From the NCBI GenBank assembly GCA_930367205.1, contig OV884009.1, positions 40,123,841 to 40,187,840 of the forward strand: a stretch of 64,000 nt of DNA. Reading direction: 5' to 3'. This DNA comes from Acanthosoma haemorrhoidale. Taxonomy: Eukaryota; Arthropoda; Insecta; Hemiptera; Acanthosomatidae. Under the pieces are notes generated by a model. The model was not told where the DNA came from and did no database searches. It saw only the letters and a program-made list of their open reading frames with translations. Positions within the stretch are counted from its first letter, which is position 1. Each line of letters begins with the position of its first letter. A program made the position numbers and the translations under genes. Positions 1-11,358 of the stretch are shown one piece after another.

Positions 1-63
1 GGGAGATGCAGAGGTAGTTGAATGAGAAGGTCATGGTTTGAGTAGAGCAGCAAGCGCCAGTGC

Positions 64-260
<197 letters not shown>

Positions 261-445
261 AGTGTTCCAAGTGCCGGTTTAGTATTTTTTTTCTAAACCC
301 CTTGAATTTAATACAATGTAAACATATAACCCTCCTCTTTCTGCTATGCGCAGATGCATTTGAAGGACGTTGGGTTACATAAATCAGATTGACGTTAATG
401 GGAAATAACATGAATACCAATCTAGGTGATGGGGACCGGTATGTT

Positions 446-558
446 CTGTGAACTGCCTCAAGACGGCCCGGTTATATAGGCAGGCCAGCCGTGGAGGGGG
501 GGGGAGTCCCCTACGGCTGTTTCCTCCACTTGCTTCTCCCCCTCTCTTACTGACGTCA
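446..558 (-). promoter_or_regulatory. candidate RNA polymerase II promoter (CRE, TATA box, initiator)
   Basis: Read on the minus strand, a palindromic TGACGTCA (551-558, CRE/ATF type) is followed by a GC-rich stretch, a TATATAA box (472-478) and an initiator-like GCAGTTC near 450-456, roughly 25 bp downstream of the TATA box. The transcript would run into the (CT) strand of the microsatellite at 68-259. No coding region is recognised downstream, so this could be a gene promoter with its exon outside the window, or a decayed LTR. Spacing and motif order are seen; activity is inferred. Confidence 0.35.
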
Positions 559-559
559 T

Positions 560-2003
560 AAGCTTTATTATTAAAACATGGAAACATAAGTAGATATTTT
601 CTGGACCGAGAGGAAGGGAACTTCTAATTATTCGTAATTAAGAGGTTGACACAACATATTTTAAAAGCATATAAGTGTTAAACAGAACATTTACACTTGT
701 TCAGTAATTGTAAACATAAAGTAGTAAGCGCCTCTTACTTCTAATAGTAGATATCCCTTTGCAATGAGTCTTTGTGTATATAATTCAATACATTCGCTGT
801 GCATGTATTCAGTACCTTATATTTTGTTAGTGATAAAGCATGCCAGTAGATATTTTTCGGAACCAAGGTTCACTAATTGTTATTCCCTCTTATACCAACA
901 ATGCGTTGGGGTATTCCAATGTCTTTTCTTTTTATTATTACACCTTGCCAAGTAATAAATTTAGTTTGTAATTTAGTTCATTATAAATGATCACGTGTTT
1001 TCCTTTCAAGTTTATAATTGTTTTGGTTACCATTATTCTGTTTTGTATTATTAGTGCATGTGTATCTTATGGTTTGTGATTGATCATAAAGGTGAACGAA
1101 TCTGTCAATTTAAGTTGTTGATTTCAGTTCCTTACTTCCATCTTATAAGTGGGAACGGGCTCCCGTACCCTTCTATCAGTTCGTTGTTTTGATTAGATTA
1201 CCCTGATGCACCTGGTAAGGTTTTATCTAAATGGGTATATTTTTCATTTATTTCTTATATTGTATGATACACAAAGTGGTAACCTCAATAAGAAATTTCA
1301 AGCATCCAGCTTGAGCAGAGGGCTCACTGACACACGGGTGAGAACATTTCGTTTACAATCAGCGAAACCCTAAAAATACGAGGTAATATAGTTCGTATAC
1401 CGAAACCATATCTGATAATAGGTCTATTTCCGTGCTGGACGCTGGCCACAGTCAAATATAAAGGAATCGCCACTCTGCCTCTCACCGAGACTGCCTCTGA
1501 AAGGCGTTCTAAACAACACCTGCTCTTCGTTATCAGTCTTCATCTGCTCACCTCACTCAGCCATCGTTCAAAGATAAATTCATCTATAACTCCCTAACAG
1601 AATGTCATTAGTCAGTTAACCACCCCGTATTATTTAGATACTACATTTATGTATTTTATGTTATGTATGTCCGTCCGAAATTGATTGCATTTTTGGGTTC
1701 TTAAATTAAAAATTGTAAATATCATATTTTAAAAAAGATTTAACCGTTCAAAATTCCATTGCGAGTGATGAACATAAATAAACTTAGACCTTATGAATTA
1801 TATTTTTAGTGGTGAAAATGTTGCTACGTCAATTATAAACTATACTTATGAACTATGCATAAACTAATTAAATGACGCAGAATATTAAGAAACGATTTAA
1901 CGAGAGATTACAAAAAAAATAGTACTTTTTACTGAAGATATTTTGTTTTATTCCTTTAACAGTATTTAAAATTTAATATTGATTTTTTTAGAAATATTGT
2001 AAT
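560..2003. other. AT-rich DNA, nothing assigned
   Basis: No coding region or repeat boundary recognised. The stretch 1290-1620 is less AT-rich than its surroundings and includes a TATAAA-like site near 1457, but nothing that ties it to a known element. Confidence 0.5.
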
Positions 2004-2090
2004 ATTGTATGAATAAGAACATTTATCACAATTACTTATTTCCCAATAAGGCAGATTGTAATTTTATCACAATGAGGAAGTTTCAAAAAA
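2004..2090 (+). mobile_element. jockey-type LINE, 3' terminal tail
   Basis: An 87 bp remnant of the 3' end shared by many copies in this window: GTATGAAT, then TTATCACAATTACTTATT, then GGCAGATTGTAATTTTATCA and an A-rich end. Heavily 5' truncated with no coding part. Recognised by alignment by eye to the copies at 9687, 51558 and 57361. Confidence 0.75.
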
Positions 2091-3606
2091 ATATATTGAT
2101 TTTTCAACAAATATAAAAAATTGAAATTGGCTTGTACGTATTATGTAAGCGTCTAATGTTGCTTTATATTATTGAACATATTTACAATTATTTTTTGCGT
2201 GACAATCTTAAATGTGGTCTTATCCATTATTGAAAATTGTTATTGTAAATAGCTTTAGAGCTTCCCTGGTGCCAGAGAAATCTTCAAAAACGTGACCGAC
2301 TTTTTTTAGGTTTAATTTTTTTCCTACCATTCCCGTAATTGTTATCAAACCAGAAACGAATCAGCATGTTTCGAAGTGTTTTGGATTATACTTGAATAAT
2401 TTCAAACAGATAAAAGCAAATGGCCCCTACCCAAGTAAAAGTGCTGAAATTCCTTCAAAATTTGATTATTAATAATTACTTCAATTATTATAATGATTTA
2501 ATTCCTGGATTTAATGTTTCAACGTGTATTTTTTGTATGACTGATTCCATTCATTTAAATGACACAACACGTGAGTAATAAGGAGATGTTTAACATTGAG
2601 TGTAATATTGCTTTGAAAAAATTGTATCTTAATGTTAATCTCTTAAAAGATTTTTTTTTGGTTGTATATTAATGCCAACAGAGGATGAATTTGATATCAG
2701 TCTGAAACGTTACAAAAAACTAATACTTAATAAACTTTGCAAAGATATTTTGCACATCTTTAAATTATTATCAACATTTGCCTCCTTCGAAATATAACAT
2801 TCTATTCATTGGATAAACCACCTGAGTAACTCCCAAAACCATCTCTATTAAATGGTCTGCCAAAAAATGCCTTAAATCAACATTTTCTGTTGATCAATAG
2901 TTTATCGGATCAGTTACGTTGGATGAAACGTTGAACGATAACAAAGTATTATCCATAACGCCATATCATCTACAAATGTGAATTATGCTCTTCACAATCT
3001 TCAGTACATATGTATTCATGCCAGGAATTATGATGTTTTCCAGCAGGCGAGTGGGTGTTCCGTAATAAATCGCCCGACCGCATACCACGCGGGAACTAGT
3101 TGAGTGAAACAATGTTAAACTTCCCATTGTATTAATTACACTTGACCGTCTGGGAAATGGCATATTACCAGCGCGAGCTGGAGAGCTGCTCACTCGAATT
3201 TCTTCGGATAATATTAGCAAATGTTGAAGTAGGATTATATAAGCTTACTTACCGATGGCACTAATGAAATAAGCATGTTCATTCCGTACTGTACTAATAG
3301 GTACTGGCGGAATGAATTTTTTTAGTGGTGCTCAACACATTTTAAATAAAATTAGTTTTAAGGGTTGGTTTATGAAAAATTTCAAGTGTTGTGTGTATTA
3401 AGTGCAATGATTTGCCCGTGTTCGTCATCCTCACCACAGGCTGAGAGTCTTTGGCCAGAGATCGGATGCTAAACACGATTCTCAGTAAATCTATTATCTA
3501 TCAGGTGCCTTAATAAACAAAATATTGACTAGTGATGCAGCATAATATTCTTATTTAAAAAAAAAAATATATTTTAACAAATTAGTTATATTATTATTAT
3601 TGTTAC
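2091..3606. other. AT-rich DNA, nothing assigned
   Basis: No open frame of note and no repeat recognised. A small inverted pair (ATTCCGTAC / GTACTGGCGGAAT) lies at about 3281-3314. Confidence 0.5.
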
Positions 3607-4777
3607 TGTAGCGGCCGCTAACTACATAAGATAAATCACCCTATAATCTATTGTATATATATATATATATTGTAAATTGGTTATAATATGTTGTAAATTA
3701 ATTTAAACAAATGTAAATAACATTACCAAACCATAAGTCATACAAGTATAAATATTGTAAACAACAAAAGACGCAGCTGCAAAAACTAGTCAGAGGCCCC
3801 TGCAGAGGGAGTCAGATAGCGGCTAGGGGCTTGGTAGGTCCCGCTCTAGAACAGTCAAGCGTCACCGCAACCCTGCGGTTTGGTTGGTCAGAATAAAACC
3901 CCAGCTCATTGGTTACCGGGGGCTATTTATAGGGCCTAGTTTTAGCCGGTAAATCATTCTAACTACGGCTCTCTGATTGGTACTTGCAGCTGCACTGATG
4001 TTTCAAGATTTGGCCTTCTCATTTATGAAAACCTCTGGATCTCTCTTCCTAACCACACTATGTTTTAGTCCGGTATCATCAGACCCCACACTTTCCTAGT
4101 GGGATTCTCTGCCTTAGTCTCGCTAAAACTAGCACCTCCTTGGGAGAGACTTCTCCCTCGCGGACAATGGTTGCCGTGGCCCTACAAACTTTACCTAGTA
4201 GTGTCCCACGGCAATCGAGTCTGCCTCTCTCCAGTTCACACTCACCTTTGGGATCTGGACGGTTTTGGCCTACCCTCAGATACCGAGTGTGGATTCGTGG
4301 TCATTCCAAGACCACATAAACTACCTGCGATACCTACCCTATACCTCTTCTCCTGAACATAGTGCATTGTTGGGGAAAATACCAATCAAATATGGAGTCA
4401 GATAGTACGGTAGTAAGACCCGTCATGAAGCAATTGTCCAGGTCATAGCCTAATCAACCCTCACTTCGTCACTAGGGCTAGGGTTACTAGGCACCCCCCT
4501 CGTGACGACCAGACAGTTACTATTTTCAATTATTGCATTTTAACACACAACAACCCCTAACTTACTTTTTGTAAGCTTCACCACTTACATAAAGATAAGC
4601 TGTTTTTTGTTTAACTGTCACAACTTTCGCCAATCTTATTAATCAGCTGTGGTTTTATCAAGTAGGCAATGGAACAGCTGTAGTATCTAAGATAAGAATA
4701 AATAAGGTTACGTGTAGCATGTGCACGCATATTGAATATAATTTTCGGATCAATAAACACTATTCAGAGTTATAACA
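3607..4777 (+). mobile_element. Ty3/Gypsy (Mag-like) LTR, copy A
   Basis: A 1171 bp LTR starting TGTAGCGGCCGC and ending TATAACA, directly followed by a primer-binding site, which fixes its right end. Its left end is shared with two minus-strand copies that end at 15628 and 55647 (all begin TGTAGCG-CCGCTAACTAC). Poly(A)-signal-like AATAAA sites occur near the right end (about 4699 and 4752). It contains an AT microsatellite near 3653-3671. No matching 3' LTR follows within the window, so the element is incomplete. Confidence 0.85.
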
Positions 4778-4779
4778 AT

Positions 4780-4790
4780 TGGCGACGAGG
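4780..4790 (+). promoter_or_regulatory. primer-binding site complementary to tRNA-Ser(GCT)
   Basis: TGGCGACGAGG begins two bases after the LTR end. Its complement CCTCGTCGCCA is the CCA-tailed 3' end of insect tRNA-Ser(GCT), from established tRNA sequence knowledge. Serine-tRNA priming is typical of Mag-type Ty3/Gypsy elements, which supports the placement of copy A. Confidence 0.8.
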
Positions 4791-4825
4791 TAATAAAGAA
4801 AAAAGTTTTTTTCAATAAATTCAAT

Positions 4826-5690
4826 ATGGGTCAAAATTTCTCGAAATACGAAAAGAGTTTTTCGACCGCATCGCATCAAAGATTTAAGGTAACACTCAAA
4901 ATACTCCGGATAACTCACAACTGACACCTCCTTTTGAAAATTTCAACAGTAAAAATTTAATGTATGTATCGAACGTTTTAATAGCTACTGTACCATTGAA
5001 CATATTACTGATAAGGTTTCAATAGGGTCGGTTTATTACAATAATCTATCAGCATACTTAGGACCAGACAAATCAATAATAGATCTCACTTATGATGAAC
5101 TTGTAAAATACTTAAAGCAAATGCTTCTCCCCCAACTAGAGTCAACATTATTATTTAAATAGTCATAAAAAATATCAACAATCGATTGCTGAATATGTTG
5201 TTGATTTACAAACAGAAATTTTTGTCTGTTATTTTCTTGTTAAATATTCTTGTTGAAATTCAATTGAGGTATTTCTACGTGTACAGTTTATTCGAAACAT
5301 ACGCGATAGTTGGTTTCAAGATTAATTTTTACAAAACACCAAGCAAACATTACAAAATTCAATGAAATGTCAACAAAAGCCAAGTATTGAATGTGAAGAA
5401 TAAACCAAGCGTTCTAATAAAGGCGGTTGAGAATTTAGTTCAAATTATAAACACAAGATATCCGTGTATTCTAGTCGTCCCGATTCTAGAAACCTTCACT
5501 TTCGAAATTTAGACACGGTTCGTCAAGTCAAAATCGCAATTTCAGATTCAATAATAAATCTCGACACCACCATAAATCATTGGGTATAGATAACATATGT
5601 GTTCTTTGCGGGATTACATAGGCTAGAACCCCCCAATTCGCCCGCAGAATCTTCACCTTCTCGGCTATGAAGGATGATTTGGTAAGAAAT
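4826..5690 (+). pseudogene. decayed gag of the Ty3/Gypsy (Mag-like) element
   Basis: Starts 36 bp after the primer site with ATG and the N-terminus MGQNFSKYEK, which fits the N-myristoylation pattern MGxxxS. Stops and frameshifts then break it. Recognisable gag pieces follow in order: a capsid-like stretch (YDELVKYLKQMLLPQ, about 5092-5136), then an SIAEYVVDLQ motif (about 5185-5214), then FIRNIRDSWFQD (about 5288-5323), the usual C-terminal capsid motif with an arginine-rich RD core. A CxxC remnant (NICVLCG, about 5594-5614) is probably the nucleocapsid knuckle. No protease or pol follows, so the element is truncated here. Identity rests on motif order, not on a search. Confidence 0.65.
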
Positions 5691-7430
5691 TCAATAATTA
5701 TTATTATTCAAACTTATTTTCGCAAACTATTTAGGCAAGATTTAATTAATTTCCACGCTATAGCGTACTGCTGAGAATCGATCGAAGCCAAGTGTCAGGG
5801 CTGCAGTATGCATGAAGCTATAAGAGGAGGCCTCCTGTGGTGTAGGTAGGGAGGGGCTAAGAGGGAGCGGGAGGGATGAGCATGTCCTCCTCAATCGGCC
5901 CTCAATTCTTCATTGTCCCTCCCAGGCGACAACCACTCACCTCCGATTGGAACTGATCTGGCAACGGCACGCTCACTCACTCACTACCCTTAGCCACCCA
6001 CCCATTACCATCCCGAGATAATTTGCCCCTTTGTAATCCAGGAATTAGACGTCTCGCCATTTTCTTTTGATCGTTTAAAAACAAATGAAGTCAAGTGTGA
6101 TGATTCACACAATTAAGGGTATCGACCACTATTTTAGAAACTTAATGATTGTTTTTATTGTACATTTAGCCCTTTATGCAAAAAAAGTATTATTAATCAG
6201 CACTCTTTGCACCTAAAATAAATTTATTAGGGAAATCACACAGCTTATCCCAGTTACTATTCCTTCGCAAAACATTTTAGCGCCGGATAAAATATAAAGC
6301 AATATTCTATAAAATGCTTGTCAAACCTCTATTCACCTATTCTTTAGTCTATACTAGACTATTTTTTAGTCTGCACTAGTAACTTCCTTGAACTGCAGAG
6401 AATACGTTCAAAAGAATAATAACAGATTCACCTGTGCGTACAAACTCCCCACTACATGATACCACTGACATTCACTTTACTTATAACAAAGAAAAAGAAA
6501 GCACACAAAGGTTTCTTGAAATTGTAAGTTTAGCAAAAATAATTTTGAAAAATGTTTCAAAAAGGAAGAAGATACATAAAGATATTCATTCTACCTTTAA
6601 GTCCTCTAGAAAATATTATTTTTTCTGTTTCGGTTTTCCTAGATGTAAATAATTGAATTTTGTTAATATTATATATCAATTGTACTCTAGCTCCAGGCAA
6701 CTATACGTCATAAGCCCATGTGACATAAAATAAAATAAAGGAATTCTCTCCGTCAGTAAAACAATAATCAGGGCGTCATGCTAATTAGCTTAATAACGTG
6801 CTTCATATAAAAAGTATTTCATTTTGAGTACCAAGTAATTGATTAGTAATTGACTCTTCATTATTTTGTTAAGCTGCTTTTATTTTTAACGTCTCTTAAT
6901 TAAAACTGCTGTGAAGAATGATATCCTTCTATATGAAACTGGTGTTGCAAAAAGACTCCTCTTGATGACAGTTTTATTGTCTTAACATCATTATAGTCTA
7001 TCTAAGCCCCAACAGACAATGCTTACTGTTGATCGGGTAGTCGAGACCTTAAGTTTCACAGTACTTAAAACGAAATGAAAAATATTTTTAATTGCAGGTA
7101 ATACATTAACAATACTTCATTATCTTTCATGGAACTGGTGTATGTTTAGTACCATGGAGTTTTCACATACTACTAACAACTAATAAAAATATCAAGCCTC
7201 TATAAAAACACTAATTAATATAAAGTTAGGAATATAATGTTAAAACCAGTTTTGACTAATTTCTATACATAACTATAGTCTGAAAAAAAACACTGATTAA
7301 CTACCGTTATTCCAGACGTAGACGTCTTTAATTTGATAAACTTTTTGTAAAATTATATTCACTGGTCTCGTCTTATTTATTTCTGACCCTAGGGTGGGAA
7401 ATGAGTAATTAATTAACCCTAAAATTTGAT
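5691..7430. other. unassigned DNA with a GC-rich block
   Basis: 5760-6060 is GC-rich (purine-rich GGGAGGGGC then pyrimidine-rich CTCACTCACTCAC) and stands out from the AT-rich surroundings, with no coding signal. Near 6080-6165 there is a weak third match to the direct repeats that flank the tRNA at 30.7 kb (AAGTCAAGTGTGA then TCACACAATTA). The rest shows nothing recognisable. Confidence 0.4.
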
Positions 7431-7782
7431 CTGTCACGCGATTATAGCAGGTCACGAGGCCACTGCCGGTTTAGTCTCCGAGGAGGATTATAGGGATGAG
7501 TGGCGCAGTGCAAAGACTGTGCTACAGGATTAGGGTGGTTGGAAAGGCTACTGTGGAATTTCATAAACTTGGAAAGGATGAGTTCTAAAATGTAGGGTAT
7601 ATTAAGGTCGTTATGAAGGGTTTTGTTGCTGACATAATAAGGGGCATTTACTATTGTTCTCAGGACTTAGGATTGAAAGGATTGGATACGCTTGATGATG
7701 GTATGAATGAGATCATTTATCTGTATTATTATTGCCTTATAAAAGGCAGATTGTAATTATTGCACAATAAAGAACTGATAAA
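7431..7782. mobile_element. jockey-type LINE, 3' end with inverted 5' part
   Basis: 7431-7697 is antisense: reversed, it encodes the ORF2 C-terminus (motifs IKRIQSFQ, VLRTIVNAPYYVSNK, HPYNPPRRL) with an in-frame stop. From 7698 the strand switches and the 3' terminal tail reads in sense (ATGGTATGAATGAG to GCACAATAAAGAAC). The junction shares ATG. A 5' segment inverted against a sense 3' tail is the classic product of twin-primed LINE insertion. The 3' UTR between the two parts is missing. Confidence 0.75.
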
Positions 7783-9686
7783 CTGAAAATTTGATCTTAT
7801 TATAAGAAAAAAATCTTATGGAATAGAATAGAAAAAATGTTTATTCCAGGGCAAAGTCTTCTTATGTATAACAAAAACGTTTATATGATAAATTCATAGC
7901 TGCCTAATACGAACTCCATCACCAAGCAAGAAGAAAAAAAACAATTTACGATGTAAAATAAGGCGTAAACCTTTATAAGAAAAAATAATTTAACCGCATT
8001 TAGCAAAAAAGGCATAGATAAATCCACGTACAAACAAAAACCGGCGGAGGGAATAGAAGGCGAGAGCAAAGGAATGGTTTAAGGGGGCCTATTGACCAAG
8101 GGGAATTTGAGAGATATGTTGGTTCCAGGAGAGTCAATGGTTATCCTTAGGTTTTCACCGGTTGAACAGAATGTAATAGGATGGTCATTAAGAGTTAAAA
8201 CAGGAAAGTCGGATATTGACATTGAAAACGCCATTTCTATTAATTTCACTCCTAGAAACTTCGTGGAATTTCATTTTGCATTACGATTTGTAATGCATAC
8301 CACGGTGAAAAAATTAGAAAAAGATATTATGCAGATTTTTAGTGGTGGCTTCATAAAGCTTGGAATAAAGCAAAACGGGGCCCATTTTTTTTTTTGCGAT
8401 TTATTATTTTATTACAACTTCACATTATTTTGTTTTAAGCATGCAGCACATGACCAGGGCATTTGAATTGTTTTATAGTATATTTTTACGAGGGAGGGAT
8501 CATCTTTACAACCCCTATCGTATAGCTTCCTAACAGACAAATGTCGAATACCAATTTGATGATAGAACCTCCCTCTAGGAGTTATAGAATAAGTTGCACT
8601 CAATTGTATATTCGTCTGGACTCCTGTATATGTGATGAATATTTTATGTTTCCATGCACTTTGTCGGTTAAAAGTTTGAAAAAATGAAATGTGCGCAACG
8701 TGAATAATGAAGTTTTTTGTATGAAAGGAAGTGAAAATCTAAAAATAGGCTTCCTTTAAAAAAAGGTTGTTCCAGGTAAAAAAAATTAAAACCAGATGCA
8801 GTTCCGCTCTCGTCATTCTATGGTATGCAAATCCCTCAAATACATTTCCAATTCATAAAGCTAGTGGTAACAGGGTTGATGAATCCCCCCCCACTCACTC
8901 TGTATCAATTAGTGCGTCGCAAACTGAAAAGTTTTAGAATAATGAAAGTGCATTACATTCACTCAAACTCTTGCTATGAGAAGAAAAACTAAATAAATCT
9001 CTTTTTAGTCCCATTGCTATTCTGGTTTGTAATTGACGCCACTAAGTCGTGTTTGAACATTTTCAAAGGTCTTTAATCAGCTAAAAGTCTTAATATTCTT
9101 TTCAGCATTTTATTATTCAATAGTTAACTAACTATAAACTGAGATTTTTTAACAGTTTCACCAGCTCTAAGGCCTTCAAGCAATTAACAGATGCTAAGAA
9201 TAATTGAAAGAAGATAAGATCTGTTGTGTATGACTGCGTTGTCTTATTCGAGAATGGCAATTTAAATTCCGTTACGTTTGCATCTTGTAGTAGCTTATGA
9301 ACAATAAATAAATTATTTAAAGTCAAAATTGGTAGGAAAACTCAGCATATCAACAAGTTTATCCATAAAGGATGTTAGAATGTTAATATTTATGATATTG
9401 CAATTATATGTCGTTTTTGTTTTACATAGTTACATTCATTTATTAAATCATTAAAATAATGTATTATGATGTTTCGCTTATCATTCGTCCAAGTTCTAAG
9501 TCACCTTACTGTCTTTAATGGAGTTTGTTTTCAAGTTTTCATTTTATCGATTCCTCACCTAAAACGTTTCTCAGCAAGTGACAGATTTGTTTTCACCTTA
9601 ACATAACGATATGTATGTAAGAAAAATATACACATATCCATAAAATAGAATAAAGTGTCATAAATTAAATTTCTCTACAATTTATT
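7783..9686. other. AT-rich DNA; one unassigned open frame
   Basis: The only long frame is 8092-8466 (+), 124 codons. It has no recognisable motif, ends in a phenylalanine-rich part caused by a T-run, and has no clear neighbours. It could be chance or an eroded coding piece. The rest shows nothing recognisable. Confidence 0.3.
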
Positions 9687-9914
9687 AGGCCTGAGCCTCC
9701 ACTGACTCGTATCCGGTGGCGCGGCTGACGGAGGAGCGTAGAGGACTCCTCAATTCTCCGCTTCCTCTTTCGCGTGCGAGGGAGGTGACAACCCTGTGGA
9801 TTTGGGAGGCCTCTGGGCTGTTTGTAAATACTGTATGAATGAGAACATTTATCACAATTACTCATTGCCCACTAAGGCAGATTGTAATTTTAGCACAATA
9901 AAGAAGTTTAAATA
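9687..9914 (+). mobile_element. jockey-type LINE, 3' UTR fragment
   Basis: Sense 3' UTR: GAGCCTCCACTGACTCGTAT, GGCGCGGCTGACGGAGGAGC, CGCTTCCTCTTTCGCGTGCG, GGGCTGTTTGTAAATACTGT, then the common tail ending CACAATAAAGAAG and an A-rich end. No coding part. The GC-rich 3' UTR is well conserved among copies in this window. Confidence 0.85.
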
Positions 9915-10369
9915 TTATTTTTTAAAAAATAAAAAAAATTATTATGGTATCAAATAATTGATTTGGACATCCTGATTATCATTAGGTAATCTTTGCTGTT
10001 TTTTTTCAAACAAAATTTAATGAATTCAATAAAGCTACCATTTACCCTTTGTTAGCTAATGTATACACGTTATTTTTCACTTATAATAGGCGAGAGGTAC
10101 CCGACCTTGAATTCGGGGTCCATCCGTCCCCTAATGTAGAAAGGACCAGTGAGAATAGAAATAACAAGAGGGGCCTTGGGGAGGCACGAAGTGTGTCATG
10201 CTTCCGCCTCGTTTTGGCTTCACAGAATCTACCAGTTCCTTGGTCAGTACCGTCACCATCCGTACCTTTTCTTTTCTAGAATCGCACGTGACAATCAATC
10301 CAGCTCAACTTTGATATGTTATTGCGTAAGTTTGTAGTGCAGTGGATCGATGTATGCCACCTAGTAATC

Positions 10370-10985
10370 ACCTAATGGGTATATGGTGGTAACGACCGGA
10401 AAAACGAAACAGAAGGCTAGGGAGCAACAGTTTCATTCTACCGTTTTCCTTAAGATCCAAATTTGAAGAGAAATGGATTCGTGCAATCAAAAGGACAATT
10501 GGAAACCATCTAATCACAGCCGTATTTGCAGTGACTATTTCAAAAAAGGGTGATTTGATAATTCTTCCCCTTTTCAAAAATATTCAAAAAAGTTACCGTT
10601 CCATCATTCCATCATTTCATTTGCAACCAAAACTAAAAAGGTGAGGAGAGTTTTAATAAGCTAAAGTTTAATTTAGCTACATAAAATTGCTACAGAAAAA
10701 CTTGGGGAAGTTAAACTAGCAGCCCAAATGCTAAGTAGAAGTGTAGCGGATGCTTTGAAGCATTGTAAGGAAAAATACATTCCTCGCTTTGAAGGCTGTG
10801 ACGGCGCTATAGCACTCATTACACTTTTTAATGATTTGTTTGTCGTGCTGAATTCGAGAAGTATCACAGGGAGATATTGCAAACAAGTCACCATCGAAAA
10901 CCACGAAGATGAACTTTTCCTCATAGCAGGGAAGGCAGACCTATATTTATCGATATATAGATACATATTTTTTTGTATGTAATTA
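10370..10985 (+). pseudogene. THAP-domain / P-element-like transposase, broken
   Basis: Two parts in the same order as in P-element and THAP9 transposases. Part 1 (about 10440-10550) resembles a THAP zinc-binding domain: a proline-aromatic stretch (LPFSLRS), then KWIRAIKR, then after a one-base frame change NWKPSNHSRICSDYF. The W, P and C-S-x-H/Y-F pattern is the THAP core. Part 2 (about 10680-10950) is open: AAQMLSRSVADALKHC followed by FNDLFVVLNSRS, the typical start of the P-element transposase catalytic region. A stop precedes part 2, with a splice-acceptor-like TTTAATTTAG just before it. Frameshifts and the missing rest of the catalytic core make it non-functional. Family assignment is from motifs only. 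Confidence 0.6.
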
Positions 10986-11138
10986 TATTTGCCCCGGTGA
11001 CTGAACGTGGTAACCGGCATTCCATTTTGATGATATTCGTCTGGTTATTAATATGGTATTTAATATACGAGATTACTACTCGATGTCTCCTGTTTTCCTG
11101 CTTTAATATACTTACATAAGATATTATATACACTTACT

Positions 11139-11358
11139 TATATCTGTACCTCGGAGGGATACAACACTTAAGGTATTAACGGGTGATCTTCAAAAATGTT
11201 TGCCGTCACCCCTTATAACAAATTGCATAAGCTTTTACAAGAGAAAACTTTGGACGTTGAATTACACCCTTTTTGATTCTTCTGATTCGTCAGTCCATTG
11301 TATTATGTGGGACGAATCCAAAGGAGCTCGTGTTGTATCCCTCCGAGGTACAGATATA
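11139..11358. mobile_element. non-autonomous DNA transposon (MITE), perfect 29 bp TIRs
   Basis: 11139-11167 (starting TATATCTGTACCTCGG) and 11330-11358 are exact reverse complements over 29 bp, enclosing 162 bp of non-coding DNA. Flanks are TA-rich (ACTTACT left, TACTTATAC right), compatible with a TA duplication, but the exact target site is ambiguous because the TIR itself begins with TATA. There is no transposase, so it would depend on an element elsewhere. The superfamily cannot be named from the ends alone. Confidence 0.85.
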
